DNA of 64,000 nt from Telmatactis stephensoni (lineage: Eukaryota > Cnidaria > Anthozoa > Actiniaria > Isophelliidae), in the NCBI GenBank assembly GCA_029948255.1, contig JALIZF010001694.1:519282-583281 (forward strand). Direction: 5' to 3'. Numbering within the stretch: the stretch's first letter is position 1; each line of letters begins with the position of its first letter. Of the stretch, positions 10,434 to 23,093 are shown piece after piece. The position numbers were made by a program, and so were the translations under genes. Below the pieces are notes generated by a model. That model was not told where the DNA came from. It was given only the letters and a program-made list of their open reading frames with translations, and ran no database searches.

Positions 10434-10760
10434 GGTTTTGGAGCAATCGTGCGTCAATCAAAAGGCTCTGGCTGTTATTTGCCGGAACTCAATTCCCTCC
10501 CCTGGCTTCCACTTCTTCTCTTCCTCTTCACTCCTTCCGTTCGTGTCATGCGGCAAAGTATAAAGCTTTGGAACAATCGAGCGTCACTCAAAACCTCTTG
10601 GCCACTATTTCCCGAATCTCTATCCTCTTCTCTTTCCTCCCTTCCCCACCTCCTCCCCGTGCGTATCACAGCTAATTTTGGTGCAATCACTTAATAGGTT
10701 TGGAGCAATCACGTGTCACTTAAGAGTCCTTAGCCCTCTATTCTCCCTCCTCCTTTAAAA
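10434..10760. repeat. Degenerate ~131-bp tandem repeat, three copies
   Basis: The phrase TTTGGAGCAATCGTGCGTCA and its variants recur at about 10438, 10569 and 10701, each followed by a variant of CTCTGGC..TATT and a pyrimidine-rich block. The apparent frames here are repeat artefacts. Nothing is seen in 10761-11157. Confidence 0.65.
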
Positions 10761-11157
10761 CGATCCAGCTCGCAGGTTATACTGGGTACGTGGACAAACG
10801 GGTAACATCATTGACATCCCGAAGGCAATTGGTGGTAAATTTACACAGCCTACGCGTGTATTGTACTTGGTTGGGTCGACATTAGTCAGGATTGGTCTGC
10901 AGGTCGGCGTGTTTTACCCCATGAAGACTTTTAATGGCTAAGCAGCTCGATGGAATCACGACCGTGAAGCTGAAGAGACCAAGCATGACTTGTGTGTATA
11001 TGGTATATTAGGAGCTCAGTTTGGTCTACACATCTACTCAGAAATCCCTCACCTCTGATTATTCATCATGTGTCATCCAAGTAAACAGGTATTTTTTGAC
11101 TGTATTTGTTGTATTGAATCATATACTTTGTATATATATAGACGATTTGCACGATAT

Positions 11158-11308
11158 ACACCGAATCGAAATATGGCAGCAAATTTGAATAACTATTATT
11201 CTTGACTGACTAGCCTCTCATTCATGTGAAAGCACTTTTGTGTTTCCACGTGAACACGAGGCTAGTCAGTCCGGAACTTACAATAGTTATTCAAATTTGC
11301 CGCCAATA
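11158..11308. mobile_element. Foldback MITE family B, copy 1
   Basis: Inverted repeat: GCAAATTTGAATAACTATT near the left end and AATAGTTATTCAAATTTGC at the right, with nested arms GACTAGCCTCTCATTCATG and ACACGAGGCTAGTCAGTCC around a short loop. A second copy is at 29619-29768 in the opposite internal orientation. Confidence 0.7.
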
Positions 11309-11455
11309 GCGTTATTTTACTACAACTACCAGAATCCTCGCCACGAATTGTCTTTCTTATTCAGATTTTTATTTCCTCCTGAGGATAGTAGACTGAAAAA
11401 CTTTACCAAAGAAAGTCGGCAAAGCATTCTGGTAGTTGTAGTCTATGACGCCGCT
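11309..11455. mobile_element. Foldback MITE family A, copy 2
   Basis: Arms GTTATTTTACTACAACTACC and GGTAGTTGTAGTCTATGACG around the family core. It lies immediately next to MITE B copy 1. Nothing else is seen until about 11950. Confidence 0.65.
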
Positions 11456-11949
11456 TGCAAGTGGCTTATTCTCAAAGGATACATATCATGGACGCACCTT
11501 TTCCATACCTCAAATGAAATATATTTGTGATATAACTCTACATATACCAGTGTAGGGGAGGAAAGGGGAGGGGAAAGGGAGCGCCTGCAATGACACAATT
11601 GTTTTAGCGTTTTTACTCGTTCATTCTGGGTGTGGGAATCTCTTATTTGAGAGGTGTCGTGGCATCTATCGTCATTTACATGTGTTCAAAGTCTTTCAAG
11701 ATGTAGAAGAGCTTGGGTCGTGTTTTGCAGTATAAAAACAATCGCAAAGAGAAAATTTTGAATTGAAACTAGAACAGATTGATTTTGATAGCTGCCTGTT
11801 GAGAATTACAAGCAAGCTTAATTCATCATCCTACCGTATTTACTCGTTTCAGCTCCGCGGCGTCTATTACATTTCTAAGACTTCTGATGCGGCGTTAATT
11901 CGAGGGTGGCGTTTATTCAAATCACAATATTTTGGAATGATTTATTACG

Positions 11950-12250
11950 ATTTATTACTATGAAAACACTTACAGTTATGCAAGAGATACAAACAAATTT
12001 CGATTTTTGAAAATTCGTATCTCCTTGATTTTTCAACTGATATCCTTCAAACTTCACAGTTGTACTGATTTTGATGTGCTCTTTCCAGCTATGGTATCTC
12101 TGTTTTTAAGTTTGGGAACTCTTGAAATTACATGAAAAAGCCGTTAGTATGAAATGACTGTAGCAATTCACAAAATACGTCATTTACACGTATAAGATTG
12201 CAGAATACGTCTTGGTAACAGTCATATTTGCATTCAGCATGAAAAATCGG
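11950..12250 (+). repeat. Dispersed repeat family F, copy 1
   Basis: Contains CAAACTTCACAG, GATGTGCTCTTTCCAGCTATGG, AATTACATGAAAAAGCCGTTAG and ACGTATAAGATTGCAGAATACG. The same series of blocks recurs inverted at 39010-39575 (split by an insertion) and partly as both arms of a hairpin at 41410-41767. Confidence 0.7.
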
Positions 12251-12332
12251 TTTAGAATAGTTATGTTACCAGCCTCTACCCCAAAATGCCTCCAGGTATC
12301 TGATTTTTCGAAAATGCGCCTTGTCTAAATGC

Positions 12333-12430
12333 TTGTTTTCCGCACTTGACGTCAAATTTATTCTTTTCAATTGCATTCAGCGCATTGTACAAGTTTCAAA
12401 AGAATAAATTTGACGTCAAGCGCGGAAAAC
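12333..12430. repeat. Short foldback, 33-bp arms
   Basis: GTTTTCCGCACTTGACGTC.. and ..GACGTCAAGCGCGGAAAAC are near-perfect inverted arms around a ~33-bp loop. Both arms contain a TGACGTCA-like half-site. Confidence 0.75.
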
Positions 12431-14439
12431 AACACGTTGTGGCATTTATTAGAAGGGTGTATAGTACTCCACACTATCACCCTATTTCCCTTACTTGCAG
12501 ACAGACTATGGCTGTTTTGTTCCATCATCGTTTTTAATTTTCATGTCTGCGGAGTGAGTACGTAAGTTTTTTCTGGGGAGATTTTATAATCATAAAATAA
12601 GCCTTTTTGAGATTGATTGAAAGTGTGTTTTGATTACACAATTCTTTAATTTTGACTAACTCTTCATTTACTGTAGACTCTAATTCAGTAATGCCTCTAG
12701 ATAAAGCAAATTATATTTGTATCATCACAGGCTTAGCATCCTCAATGTTTGTGAATCGGATTAGTTCCCGTTTAGCGAGTTTGGGGTCCCTGTGTTGTAC
12801 TTCAACCGTTTGTTTGGTAGTTGAATAGTGTGAGTTTAATTTTGCCTCTGAAAGGCTTTCCTTTTCTAATCGATTCTTCGAAAGTTTGTTCAAAATAACG
12901 GTTAATAGTTACTGAACACTTCTGGCTGGTTTGTTTTAGGGTTTGAGGCGTATTTACTAGTTTTAGGCCGTTGAGCAAATAAAATCACTTATGTTGCAAC
13001 AAAAACTCAGTTAAGCTCAAAATTCTAGATTTACAGACTTTTAATTCGTCTTTTACGTGAAAGTACTTTTATATTATCACAATCATAACCGAAGTCGGAA
13101 AAAAACCCGATTACTTGAACTCCAAAGTGCCCTCAAGACCCAAGTTGAAGTTGAAAGCCCGGAAGCTAGTGATATCCTTCTAAGCCTTCTCAGCTTTTGA
13201 AGCGCCACACAAAGTCTAACGCAGAAGGCTATGTGCAATAGTTATGTTACTAGGGATACATCCATTAAGTTAAAAGCAGGTGTGCTATATGTCACCCCTC
13301 CGAGTGGTCGACTCAAACAAAGTCTTAGTCGGGCTCAAATTGGAGAACTGGTTTTGATAATTTTTTTCTGATATAACTCCCAATTTTTCTGGGATATAAC
13401 CGTTTGTTTGAAGCGACAACTTGGAAGGATTTAACGCTTTTCTTTCACTAATTAATATGTAATACACAGCAACGAGTGGCCTAATTTTAAGATGTTGTTC
13501 CGTTTATTTGTTTGCTGAAGAATTATGACCCTAAAACACGAAGAGCGCTGATTGGTTTTTCACTGACAGACTAGACTATTTACCATCATGCGATCAATAT
13601 GATATAAAATAGAGTAAAACATACGTGGCTGGCCCGCCAATTATGGTGTATAGTTAAAGTTCTAAGAGAAGAAGGTAAGCTTTTAGTGGTTAACTATGGC
13701 CTGAATCGTACAGGTTGTAGAACTGAATTCAAACGTACTTGCCGGGCTTGACCTCGAGGTCCCAAAATACTGAAAACAATCGAAAACCTCTGTTCGCAGG
13801 GTAAACATCGCAGCAGTTCGATCGGTTCCAAAAAAAATGACGATTTTGGCGTTTTCTTAATTGTTGACACAAAAGGCCTAGATATTTGGACCGGATAAAA
13901 TTATCATCGAGACTTTTGTCAAGAGAGCTGTAGATATGTTCTCTTGCTTTTGCTCCCCTGGCTTTTGCTTAATATGGCCAACGTATCGCGTGAGTGACAT
14001 ATACGAGACAAATTTCTGTTACCCTTAGTAAATAATTTCCCTCTTACGATTAATTAGTAGTCGAAGCCAATTGCCGATAGCGTTTGAAGAGGGTTTTACT
14101 TTAATCTACGCTCACAACGCTTCAGCACAAAGAAGACTAGAATGGTGACCCATTGAATTGATGCCATAGTTTTCAAATGAAATCTGATTCGATGTTAAAC
14201 TTTGTAGTCAAATATAATTGAGTAGTATTTTTAGATGAAAAAGTGATCAGTTCAAGAATCAAATACCGATCAGGTGTGGATCCTGCACCCTGGGTAGAGG
14301 TTGGTACCCAGGGCCCTCTGATTACTGGGTTGTATTCCCGTAATAATGCAGATTAATAATAAAATAAGCTATATATATATATAAGAAAATTAGAGCACTG
14401 ATAGAGGTTCATGTCCTGAGTAATTCTGGATATAGAGCC
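12431..14439. other. Unannotated stretch
   Basis: About 2 kb without convincing coding, RNA or repeat structure. The short open frames have no family features or splice context. Confidence 0.5.
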
Positions 14440-15050
14440 ACGCCCATAAACAATTACTTACATATCGATATTTTCGCGCGAAATTCTAGCAATTCATATT
14501 TTCAAAATTTTACATATTAGACAGCGCCCCCCACCAAATAAAATTATTTAATAATTGACTTTTTCCATGTTTTTTTACCTGCAAAACTGAGCTGTTCTGG
14601 TCGAAACTCGTGGTCCCTATATGTGATCTAAAGCATTTTTATGGACGTGTTTTCAAGCACGTTTTTCAGAGAGCTATTTATCACTCTTTGATTAAGTATT
14701 AAAAGTTGTTTCATACGGAATAACCTGTATCTCTTCCCACATATCGAAATAGTCCATTATTTTCAAGATATATAAATGTTACAGATGATAAAATCGTATA
14801 GGTGATTAGATTTTGGTCGCCGAACTGATTTATCACAATATATGGAACAAGGCCCGTGAACCATGTTGTAAACACTGCTTGAAATCATATCAAGGGACCA
14901 CGAGTTTTGACCAAAAAGCTCAGTTTTGCAGGTAAGAAACATGGAAAAAGCCAATTATTGAACAATTTTGCTGGGGGTGCTGTGGAAGATGTAAAATGTT
15001 GAAAAAAAAGCGTCGATTAGCGCGAAAAAGTACATTCCGGTAAACATGGC
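14440..15050. mobile_element. Foldback element, ~600 bp
   Basis: Long imperfect arms: CTTTTTCCATGTTTTTTTACC, GCAAAACTGAGCT and GAAACTCGTGGTCCCT on the left reappear complemented on the right (AGGGACCACGAGTTTTGACC, AGCTCAGTTTTGCAGG, AACATGGAAAAAG). Outer parts include GCGCGAAA words at both ends. No internal ORF. Confidence 0.7.
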
Positions 15051-15474
15051 TAATTATTTAACGATCGTTAAATTCTAAAATTCCCTAATCGGTTCCAATC
15101 AACACAGTAACGTGTTGGTAATGGCTTTCACTGCTTAATGCACCTTATATATAAATTTAGCGCCCACAATATAACTCGAAAGTGCAGAGTTCTAGTCCCT
15201 CTTACCACTTTATACTGACTTTGACGCGTGATATTTTCCCATCTGGGGTGCCTTCGATTTAAATCGTTATCCACAGCGCACTAGCGGTAGGTAGACTACT
15301 TAGCTGCTTATGTCTCACTACTTCATTGGTTGAACATAATTTTGAAGAACGAGATCGCCAATTGTTTCATGTCAACAAAAAATTTCTTGCATTCGATATG
15401 AATCACTACCGTTATCGTTGAAGTGCGGCCTGCGAAGGTCAATCAAATCACTCGACCAATACAAATATATAGAT

Positions 15475-15580
15475 CCCCGAAAAAAAAAGCCTCGAATTTG
15501 CAAGGAAAGTTTCGATAAATATAAACTTTAAATGTATAATTAAGTTTTAACGTAAATTCGAGGCATTTTTTCTTGGGAAT
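15475..15580. repeat. Short foldback
   Basis: CCCCGAAAAAAAAAGCCTCG and its inverted partner CGAGGCATTTTTTCTTGGG flank an AT-rich loop. The following stretch 15581-16984 shows only low-complexity G/C runs (16157-16170, 16265-16292) and no gene. Confidence 0.7.
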
Positions 15581-16984
15581 CGCAATGAGCTTTTCTCACC
15601 TACTAATCATTACTCGTGCCCAGGCCTTTAGGCCGGCACGAGTCTAGGTTTCGGTTTTCAATCTATCAGTCTATCGTCGTTGTCGAGAATGTGCCATGAA
15701 AACGAGGCAGGCCTGAAAGCGAGGCAGCGCACGTTCCAGCAAGAGTAAAACAGTGCAGGATTTTTCACGAGTCACGGGCATTTAATTTAATAACCTAAAC
15801 TCCACTATATATAGATACAGTAATTGCGTTGTAGCAGCTTCACGTGAGTCTCAATCAAGGTAAATTTTAACTAAAGCACATCTAAAAAATTTCACAGACC
15901 TAAAAACGGTTTATACATTGCTATTAAAAACCGACCGAGCTCTTGACGGCTCATTACATCACATGTTTCATTTCCCAAAAGGTAAAACAAATTGAATTTG
16001 ATAAAAAATATGGCCATTTTTTGCCAAGCGGCTCACGCTTTAACGATCTAGCTATATATATAACTCTGGAAAGAAACATCCCCAAACAACGTAGAAACGG
16101 TGGTTACGAACCCTCTTTTCTTCAAAATTGTATTAGCACTATTATAACCACCTTTTTTTTTGGGGGGGGGATCATCAAAATAACAACCCTCAACAAGGGG
16201 GAATCATTAAAATGCTGCAGTGAATTATGGGGGGATCTGATGAATTTTACTGTGTTGTAACAAAAATCCTCACCCCCCCTCCCCCCCCTCTCAGGCGAAA
16301 AATAATGACAGGTCCCTAATGATGTGATTGGAATGCACTGCATACCGGGTTTTTTTTCAACTTTTTTTCTATCATGCACTGACTCATTTTAGAGTTTGTC
16401 GGTTATTCATTCAGACTTTCATTTTTGTGTCGGTCATGATCATGATTGAGACTTTCTTTGGTCATTTCTTCAAACCTTTCGGTATAAGTTGTTTTGCTGT
16501 TCATTCAATTTTTTTAAACTTTCAACTGAATTCTCTTTTGACTTGCCCTATTGGTAAGTCATGCCGACTTTCCTTTTTTCTTCTATTCAAACTTACTTCC
16601 ACTACTGATATATATAGTAGTCATTCATATACATTTTCTATTCTACTCAGACCTTCTCAGACAAGCAACTGGTTATAGCTGTTTACTGTGAAAAGGTTTT
16701 CTCGTAAAAGGACTACTGATCAAGTAAGCGACCACGACCACTTTAATTTTTTGTCTAGAAATCTGTCATATTCTAGTCTTTTTACCACGATCCAATTATA
16801 GTATCTAAAGAGCATGCGGTTCAAAATTTTGCGCTTTTATCAAAATATGTCCACTAGCTCCGCTATTGCTCTGTCCCGAGTTGGCCAAAATATATATATT
16901 ACCTTATAAGCGCCAACTATGTATTGCATCCTCACATTATTACATCCTACTAACGTGTCAGTTTTCTGTCATGCATGAATTATT

Positions 16985-17355
16985 AGAGTCCTTAAGCAAC
17001 GAAGACGGCAACGAGGACGACGACGGCATAAGACAATGGCCTTAATTACAAAATACAATGAACGCACGTGCAAATGAGCAGAGCTGTAAGGAAATCAACC
17101 GTATTCTGCAAAACTACAACGGGAAAAGTCCAGATTTCACGCTCTGTAGAGAACGGGAACTTGAGGACGCAAACCAGTTTATTTTCCGTTCGCCCAGAAA
17201 CTCTGTCTTTAATTCATTTTCTTTCATTCCAAAACTCTGGGCTGAATGGCAATTCAAATTAAATAAGCGAAAAAAATTGCAGTAAATATTGCGCTTGAAT
17301 ACGTTTTGATGTCCCGTTTTCCCTGCCGTCGTCGTCGTGGTTGCTTAAGGTCCCT
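16985..17355. mobile_element. 371-bp MITE family C, copy 1
   Basis: Terminal inverted repeats AGAGTCCTTAAGCAACGA and ..GGTTGCTTAAGGTCCCT, with GACGACG/CGTCGTC subterminal runs. Flanked by ATT on both sides, a probable 3-bp target duplication. A second copy of exactly the same length is at 51581-51951. Confidence 0.8.
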
Positions 17356-17818
17356 ATTGTTCTAGACATTGAACAGTAGTTTTACAGCTAGGCTCCTACT
17401 CTCCTAAAATTAGTCTAAACAAAAGCTGGACATCCTCGTGCGGGTAATGACCCACGATGCGGTCGTATTTCTCTTTAATATTACTCTTTATTCTAACTGG
17501 TTCTCAAGTAGTACTTGCGTTAGCTGCGCTATAGTTGACGTCCTTTGAACTCACAAACTAGCTGGTCGCAACTTGCGCAAGGACACATGATTGATTGTAT
17601 GAGGTACAATTCTCGGGTTCGTTTTTCAAAGTACCAGTTTTCATCTCACAGGTAAAGTTTTACACTACTTTTACGCGATTAACATGTAATATGAACACCG
17701 ATTAGTTGCATAATATGAGTGTATTTTTTTCTCCCTAGCTATCATACATACTACATAGGAAGAAGAAATATAATTGAAATGAGCTAAAACCGTGCCTAAA
17801 ACATAGCAAAGAGCACAC

Positions 17819-17877
17819 AAAAATATCAAAAACAACAACAGCAACAGCAATAGCAGCAACAACAACAACAACAAACT
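17819..17877. repeat. (CAA)n/(CAG)n microsatellite
   Basis: Imperfect CAA/CAG triplets. The rest of 17356-18093 holds nothing I can support. Confidence 0.85.
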
Positions 17878-18093
17878 AATCAAATATAGTATGAAGCACA
17901 CCCAAAAAAATCGTTTGTATTCGACGAGGATTCAAACCTGGACTTTCGGTAATCGGTATTGTCCGGGGTTCCTGTGTTCTAATTTGCATGTAAAGTTTCA
18001 CCCTATGAAATGTTCACATGTGAAATACAAAGGATACGAAAAACCTCCAATAGATTTATTTAGGTATATCCTTTTTATGCATGAAGATTATCA

Positions 18094-18374
18094 AATTGCC
18101 CTATCGCATAATGACGTCACACCAAAACATTTTATTGTTTTGACGCTAAGGATTATGGTCGCCAGAGGGGATCAGAGTGATTGCATATCAAATAAAATGC
18201 AGATGAGCAATCACTGATACATGATATATATATCAAAACTCGATACATTGAAGTTCTACTTCGAAAAGGAATATTAATAGGCCCCAATTTCCACTGTTTC
18301 TGAGCATCTATCCCCAATGCAACCTCGTTCAATGTAGATATACTAGTGTGACGTCATTATGCGATAGGGCAATT
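18094..18374. mobile_element. Foldback MITE with perfect ~28-bp ends
   Basis: AATTGCCCTATCGCATAATG.. and ..CATTATGCGATAGGGCAATT are perfect inverted termini, each including TGACGTCA-like sequence. No clear target duplication. 18375-18764 is AT-rich without features. Confidence 0.8.
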
Positions 18375-18764
18375 AAGTGCCAAATATTGATATTTTAGAT
18401 GTTTTTAATAGTCTCTATGTTGAATTGTATAGTGCAATGTTGTTATTTTTATACTGATATATATGTACATATATTTATATACTTTTACATACAGCGTTTT
18501 GCAAAAATTCTGAGAAAGCCAAGTATATACATACATACATATATACTAATTTGCATATTTTCAAATTCCTCTAAAATAGCATCTTTTTTATAAAAAGTCA
18601 AGCCAAAGTACCATTAAGTCTGAATAACTGCATCGCAAATTTGCAAAGAATTTGTATTTTTGCCCGTATTTTAGCAATTTTAGTTTGAAAGTTACCCATA
18701 ATGCACCTGATATATGTATATATATGTAACTTTGGTGTGCTTTTTTCAAATATTATATTTCAGC

Positions 18765-18860
18765 GCGTTCACATTAGGTTTTCGAAGTAGCTCTATTCGT
18801 CCTAAAGCGCGCTTTAACCTAAGCACCAGTGTGAACGCTCTTTTAAAGCGAGCTTAACAA
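18765..18860. repeat. Imperfect palindrome
   Basis: GCGTTCACATTAGGTT pairs with AACCTAAGCACCAGTGTGAACGC, with GCGCGCTTTAACC inside. Small and diverged. Confidence 0.5.
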
Positions 18861-18950
18861 TTTTCTATACGTGACAGGCATTTTTCCCCTAAAGCGCTGT
18901 TCACTAGAAATTTACACCGGAAACGTGGAATTTGGATTTTGTTTGTTTTA

Positions 18951-19196
18951 GGGACGGACCATTAGATTTTTGATGGGGGGGTTGGGCAATTTTTGTCGTG
19001 CAGGAATTTTTTTTCGTCGTTAGTGACGATGTACGAATTTAATTTTCAATTTGCATGAATATTTTTGGAGGACTTTGGCTTTGCACGAATTTTTTTCTTC
19101 CTTTAAAACAGCTGTGCTCGAATGTTTTTTGGGTTATTGCCCAACCCACCCCCCCCCCCCCCCCCCCCCTCCATCAAAATTCTAATGGTCGGTCCC
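18951..19196. mobile_element. PIF/Harbinger-like MITE with TTA duplication
   Basis: Starts GGGACGGACCATTAGATTTT and ends in the complement (CTAATGGTCGGTCCC). Flanked by TTA at 18948-18950 and 19197-19199. GGG termini plus a TTA target are the PIF/Harbinger signature. G- and C-runs lie just inside each end; no transposase. Confidence 0.75.
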
Positions 19197-19199
19197 TTA

Positions 19200-20456
19200 T
19201 GAGTGAGTCATCAAACTTCCTGTTTGATTAAATGTCACGCAAGGGGTGAGAAAAGCTCATGTAACGGTCGAGTGATTTGCTTGATTTGAACACTGACATG
19301 TGCAGACAAATTGTATACTCTCATCAAATATTAACTCGCTCTTTCGAAAAGTGCTAATGTCGCTGGAGATACGTTGCATTGTCCGCCGATTGATCACGGC
19401 AACCAAGGCTTCACAGTTACAAGACTAAGAGTACCTATAAAAATCCTTAGCCTCTTTGGGTTTCGCTTTCTATAAGGAAGAATTACGTTGCAATGTACTA
19501 TGTTCAAAGAGAGCAGTATTTGGAGATGTCATGAGCGCCTACGTCTGTGATAACAGGTATTGTACTCTCAATCTTGCATTTGTTGGCCTTGCTTTTACAT
19601 GCTTGAGTGTCCTTTCCTTTCGTTCGACAAAATACAAAATGTTCCTCGTAATCACATGTGTTGTAAAAGCAAAAAATAGGGTTATAGGTTTATATATGAA
19701 TGATATCGTGTGCCGTCGGTTCATCGACTTCCTAGAATGTCCGCCATATGAAATGCTCATGCAAAACTGGCTTAGTATTTGACGTATTTTTCAAGGGAAT
19801 CTTTCCACGACTGTTGATGCACCCATGGGCCGGTAAATAATCTTTTCCTGTTTTTTAAAGGATATATAACGCTTTATTTTATGCCTCGTGTTTTTATCAG
19901 TTCTTGGTCGGCACATGACGTCATGAAAATTAAAGGTTAGAATGTAAACTATAAATCCCTAAAACCTGGCTCCTTAGTATTTTTTGTCTACATCAAAGAA
20001 AGAACTTGCTCTTGAAAATTTGGGCCGTTTCTGTTGTTTAGTTTTTGAGTTATAGGTGACCGAAACTTCTGTCACGCAATACTGTCACACTCACAGATAG
20101 AGACTTAAAACAGGCAAATTGGCAGGAAATAAATAATTTGGCTTGGCCCATTGAAGCAGAATTTATTTTATAAACGAAGTTATCAGAATATGCGAATTAG
20201 ATGCAGTTAGGGCATGATTTTGACTCTTGTCACTTAAGCCGCCATGTTGGTGTGTAGTCGTGGTACGCCAACATGGCGGCCCATACATTTCTTACTAAAA
20301 TGTCAGCATATTTCAACTCTTGTATCTTTGAAACGAAAAATCATTTTAATTGAAAAGCTCTTTTTTTAATTGAATACTCTTTTTGGTGCAAGTACTTAAA
20401 TTTTATTTACAGCTCTAGAACAGCATTAAGATATATAATTTTCAATGAGCGCCCTA
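19200..20456. other. Unannotated; short palindrome at 20238-20280
   Basis: No gene seen. GCCGCCATGTTGG at 20238 pairs perfectly with CCAACATGGCGGC at 20268. The open frame at 19456-19782 has no recognisable features and I do not call it. Confidence 0.5.
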
Positions 20457-20901
20457 TCTCCAGTATGGAGCGATCACGTGGGGTAACACTTATACAACTA
20501 GACTAAATCCGTTGGATGTCCTAAACAACAAAGCTATTAGATTAATGAGTTTCTCACACTTTCAAGCCCATGCTCCACCCATATACAAATCACTTCGTAT
20601 TTTACAACTCAAAGACATCGTATTTACACAAATAGCTACATTTATGTATGATTACTATAACAATCTACTACCTTCTGCATTCACAAATTACTTTACAGAA
20701 ATATCTGAAATTCACAACCACAACACACGTTCCTCAAAATTGAATTTATACCTCTCAGCCGTCTCAACTAATTACGGTAAATTCTCTCTGAAGTTCATAG
20801 GTGTTAAAATTTGGAACTCAATCGAGGAGTCGGTAAAGCAACTTTACAGAAAGCCCTTTATCAAAACAATAAAAGAAAATTGCCTATCAAACTATATATA
20901 A
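20457..20901 (+). pseudogene. C-terminal fragment of a CR1/L2-type LINE reverse transcriptase
   Basis: The frame is open from about 20457 (LQYGAITWGNT) to the stop at 20901, about 148 codons. It has the post-catalytic pattern of LINE ORF2: LNNKAIRLMS, PPIYKSLRILQLKDI, ATFMYDYYNN-LLPSAF, then HNHNTRSSKLNL and the FSLKFIGVKIWNSI tail. The endonuclease and catalytic RT motifs are absent because the insertion is 5'-truncated, as is normal for dead LINE copies. The 3' UTR follows to an (ATCT)n end at 21217. Confidence 0.85.
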
Positions 20902-21217
20902 CTTTTATATCAATCTTACATAAAATTTACTATTTAGCTTTAAAATCTACCATTTATTATCTAATAATTATCATTTATTCATTTCACCAATACAAAAGAA
21001 AATTGGAAACTTGTCATAAGTGTTTGTAATCTGTTTTTGGAGAACTGGCTCGAAAACTGACGTTACTCCAGTTCTCCGACACTAGTTATTATTTTGTAAA
21101 CTTAATTTCTTTACTAGTATATGTACTAATTATATATGTATATCTATAAAATGAAAATGTATTTAAAATACTCAAAGTGTGAATAAACGATCTATCTATC
21201 TATCTATATCTATCTAT
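20902..21217 (+). mobile_element. 3' UTR and (ATCT)n tail of the truncated LINE
   Basis: Follows the ORF stop. A strong stem-loop at about 21039-21078 (GGAGAACTGG paired with CCAGTTCTCC) is a candidate recognition structure for the reverse transcriptase. The element ends in a (CTAT)n run at about 21188-21217, the microsatellite tail usual for L2/CR1-like LINEs. Confidence 0.7.
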
Positions 21218-21683
21218 CATACGGAGACTAGTACCCTGGGTTCCAGGGGTTTGTCGTCACGTTCCGGCGTTTATTTACTTGATAGGAGAGTCACACTTGC
21301 CGTCATTTGTCCGGATTCCCATACATTTCTTTGTAATTTTTTCGTTTTTTAAATGGCTGTATCTTGTTCAATATTGAACCGTTTAACCAGCCTTCAGAAT
21401 ATTGTTTAACTTGATATGCTCTTTCCGAATATGTGAGTTTTGCGTTGATTGGCGTAATATTCAGGGACTCGTTAGTTCCCAGTTTCCCACGGTTTGAAAT
21501 CCGGCAATGCGTGACTCGATGACAAACATTGTTGAAACCAAAGCTCGAACTCGGAATGAAACTTTATTTTCGAGTTGCGCGGTAATTCCGTAACTCGATT
21601 CTAAACGTTGAAAAATACTTTTTCGAGTTACACTTTTTGGAATTTTCGCACTCATCTTGATTACTTCCTCTTAAAACGTATAT

Positions 21684-21950
21684 TGTATACACCTATTTCA
21701 GAAAAGGTTGTCAGAGCTAAAGGCGATAGGAGATAGGTCATTCCACTATTCACGGTTTGGTTTTCTATTCAGTGTTTTTATTAAGAAAGTCAACAACCAG
21801 ACATTCATATCCAATGTTCTGAGCAAAACGAACGGAATAACGAAGCTATTTTTAAAACTTCTCGATTACTTTGGAATTTGAATGACCTATCTTCTATCGC
21901 CTATCGCCTTTAGCTCTGACAACCTTTTTTAAAATAGGTGTATACATTTT
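21684..21950. mobile_element. Foldback element with ~60-bp arms
   Basis: TGTATACACCTATTTCAG, GGTTGTCAGAGCTAAAGGCG and GATAGGTCATTC on the left return complemented on the right (GAATGACCTATC, CGCCTTTAGCTCTGACAACC, AATAGGTGTATACA). The region 21951-22967 after it holds no feature beyond an AGCCAATCAGAACGCGCG motif near 22295. Confidence 0.8.
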
Positions 21951-22967
21951 CCAAATTATTATACCATTCAATATATTTCTTTAATTTCTTGTCTCACTGG
22001 TTGAATCTGGCATTGTTTTTTAATATAATATACAGACCTTTCGGTTGGATGTCAGGCCGTCTTCAGTCGGGGTAAAGATTTTCAATCTAGTTGTTTGCGT
22101 AAGCTTTTCCAGAATGTTTTACAAGCGTTTTAAATATTGGAAATCTGAATACTATCGTTCCGCGAGATCTTATATAGTTCAGAATGTCATCTACAGCCGG
22201 GGAACCGATGGGGTATTATTCTTTATTATATACATATCGAGGATTTACTCACTAAAATTCCAGTTGGTAAATTTTCGTTCGTTCATTGCTCTCAGCCAAT
22301 CAGAACGCGCGTATCGTTTTTTTCCACGTGTGAGAAAAACGACACGTCCAATCAGAAGCGAGTTCATTTCTAATGAAAATTTTTCTTCAAACTGGCTCCT
22401 ATTATTGAAGGAATTTTCACTCTTGGCAGTTCAAAGTTTAATCTTTATTTAGTAGATTAGGTTACTTTCCATAAAAGTCATCGATGTTATGCAGAAGAAG
22501 AGCTCTGTAGGGAAAACGATTTTCAAAACCACGCTGTGCTGCAGACTGAAAGCGGAGGATTCACGGCCGGCAGATTCGGAGTCACTGAATGGAAATTTAG
22601 TCCAACTGAGCCCTTTTATACAAAAGCTTGGAGAAAAACACTGATAAATCAAGTTCAAGGTAATTTTTTCAAGTTTTGAGGGGCATTTGAAACGCCAAGC
22701 ATGTTTAACGGGCGTGAATTTGACCCGTAAGTTTAATCTGTCTTTGTGAATATTTTGAATGAAGAATTATAATTTTGCACTGTAATTCACTGCAGATACA
22801 AATAGATAATATTTTTGTTTTGTTTTGACGTCTATTTGTAATTTAAATTTTGTTTTGTAGGGCCGTTTTTGTGCTTTTTGAAATCAAAATCTTGACCATT
22901 GAATTTTCACAGCAAAATGACTAAAATTTATAGAAATCTCGATATGCATGTGATAATTAACAAATAC

Positions 22968-23093
22968 ACCATGGAAAGTGCTTTGTACGGTTTTTATGTA
23001 CTCGTTGTTTTGTATCATAATCCGAACTCGCTCGTTCGTTTTATGATACTTCACAACTCGTGAATAAACCGTACGTGCCGCACTTTCCATGAA
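22968..23093. repeat. Foldback with CATGGAAAGTGC ends
   Basis: CCATGGAAAGTGC pairs with GCACTTTCCATG; subterminal TACGGTTTTTATG pairs imperfectly with the AATAAACCGTA segment near the other end. 23094-24443 holds nothing identifiable. Confidence 0.7.

Noticed and set aside
17918..17990. tRNA-like B-box word (GGTTTGAATCCTCG on minus)
   Set aside because: No A box at the right distance and no cloverleaf; likely chance.
19456..19782. 108-codon plus-strand frame with a hydrophobic stretch
   Set aside because: No homology that I recognise, no splice or start context, lies in repeat-rich non-coding DNA.
22045..22452. 135-codon plus-strand frame
   Set aside because: Crosses an AGCCAATCAG repeat motif and has no family features.
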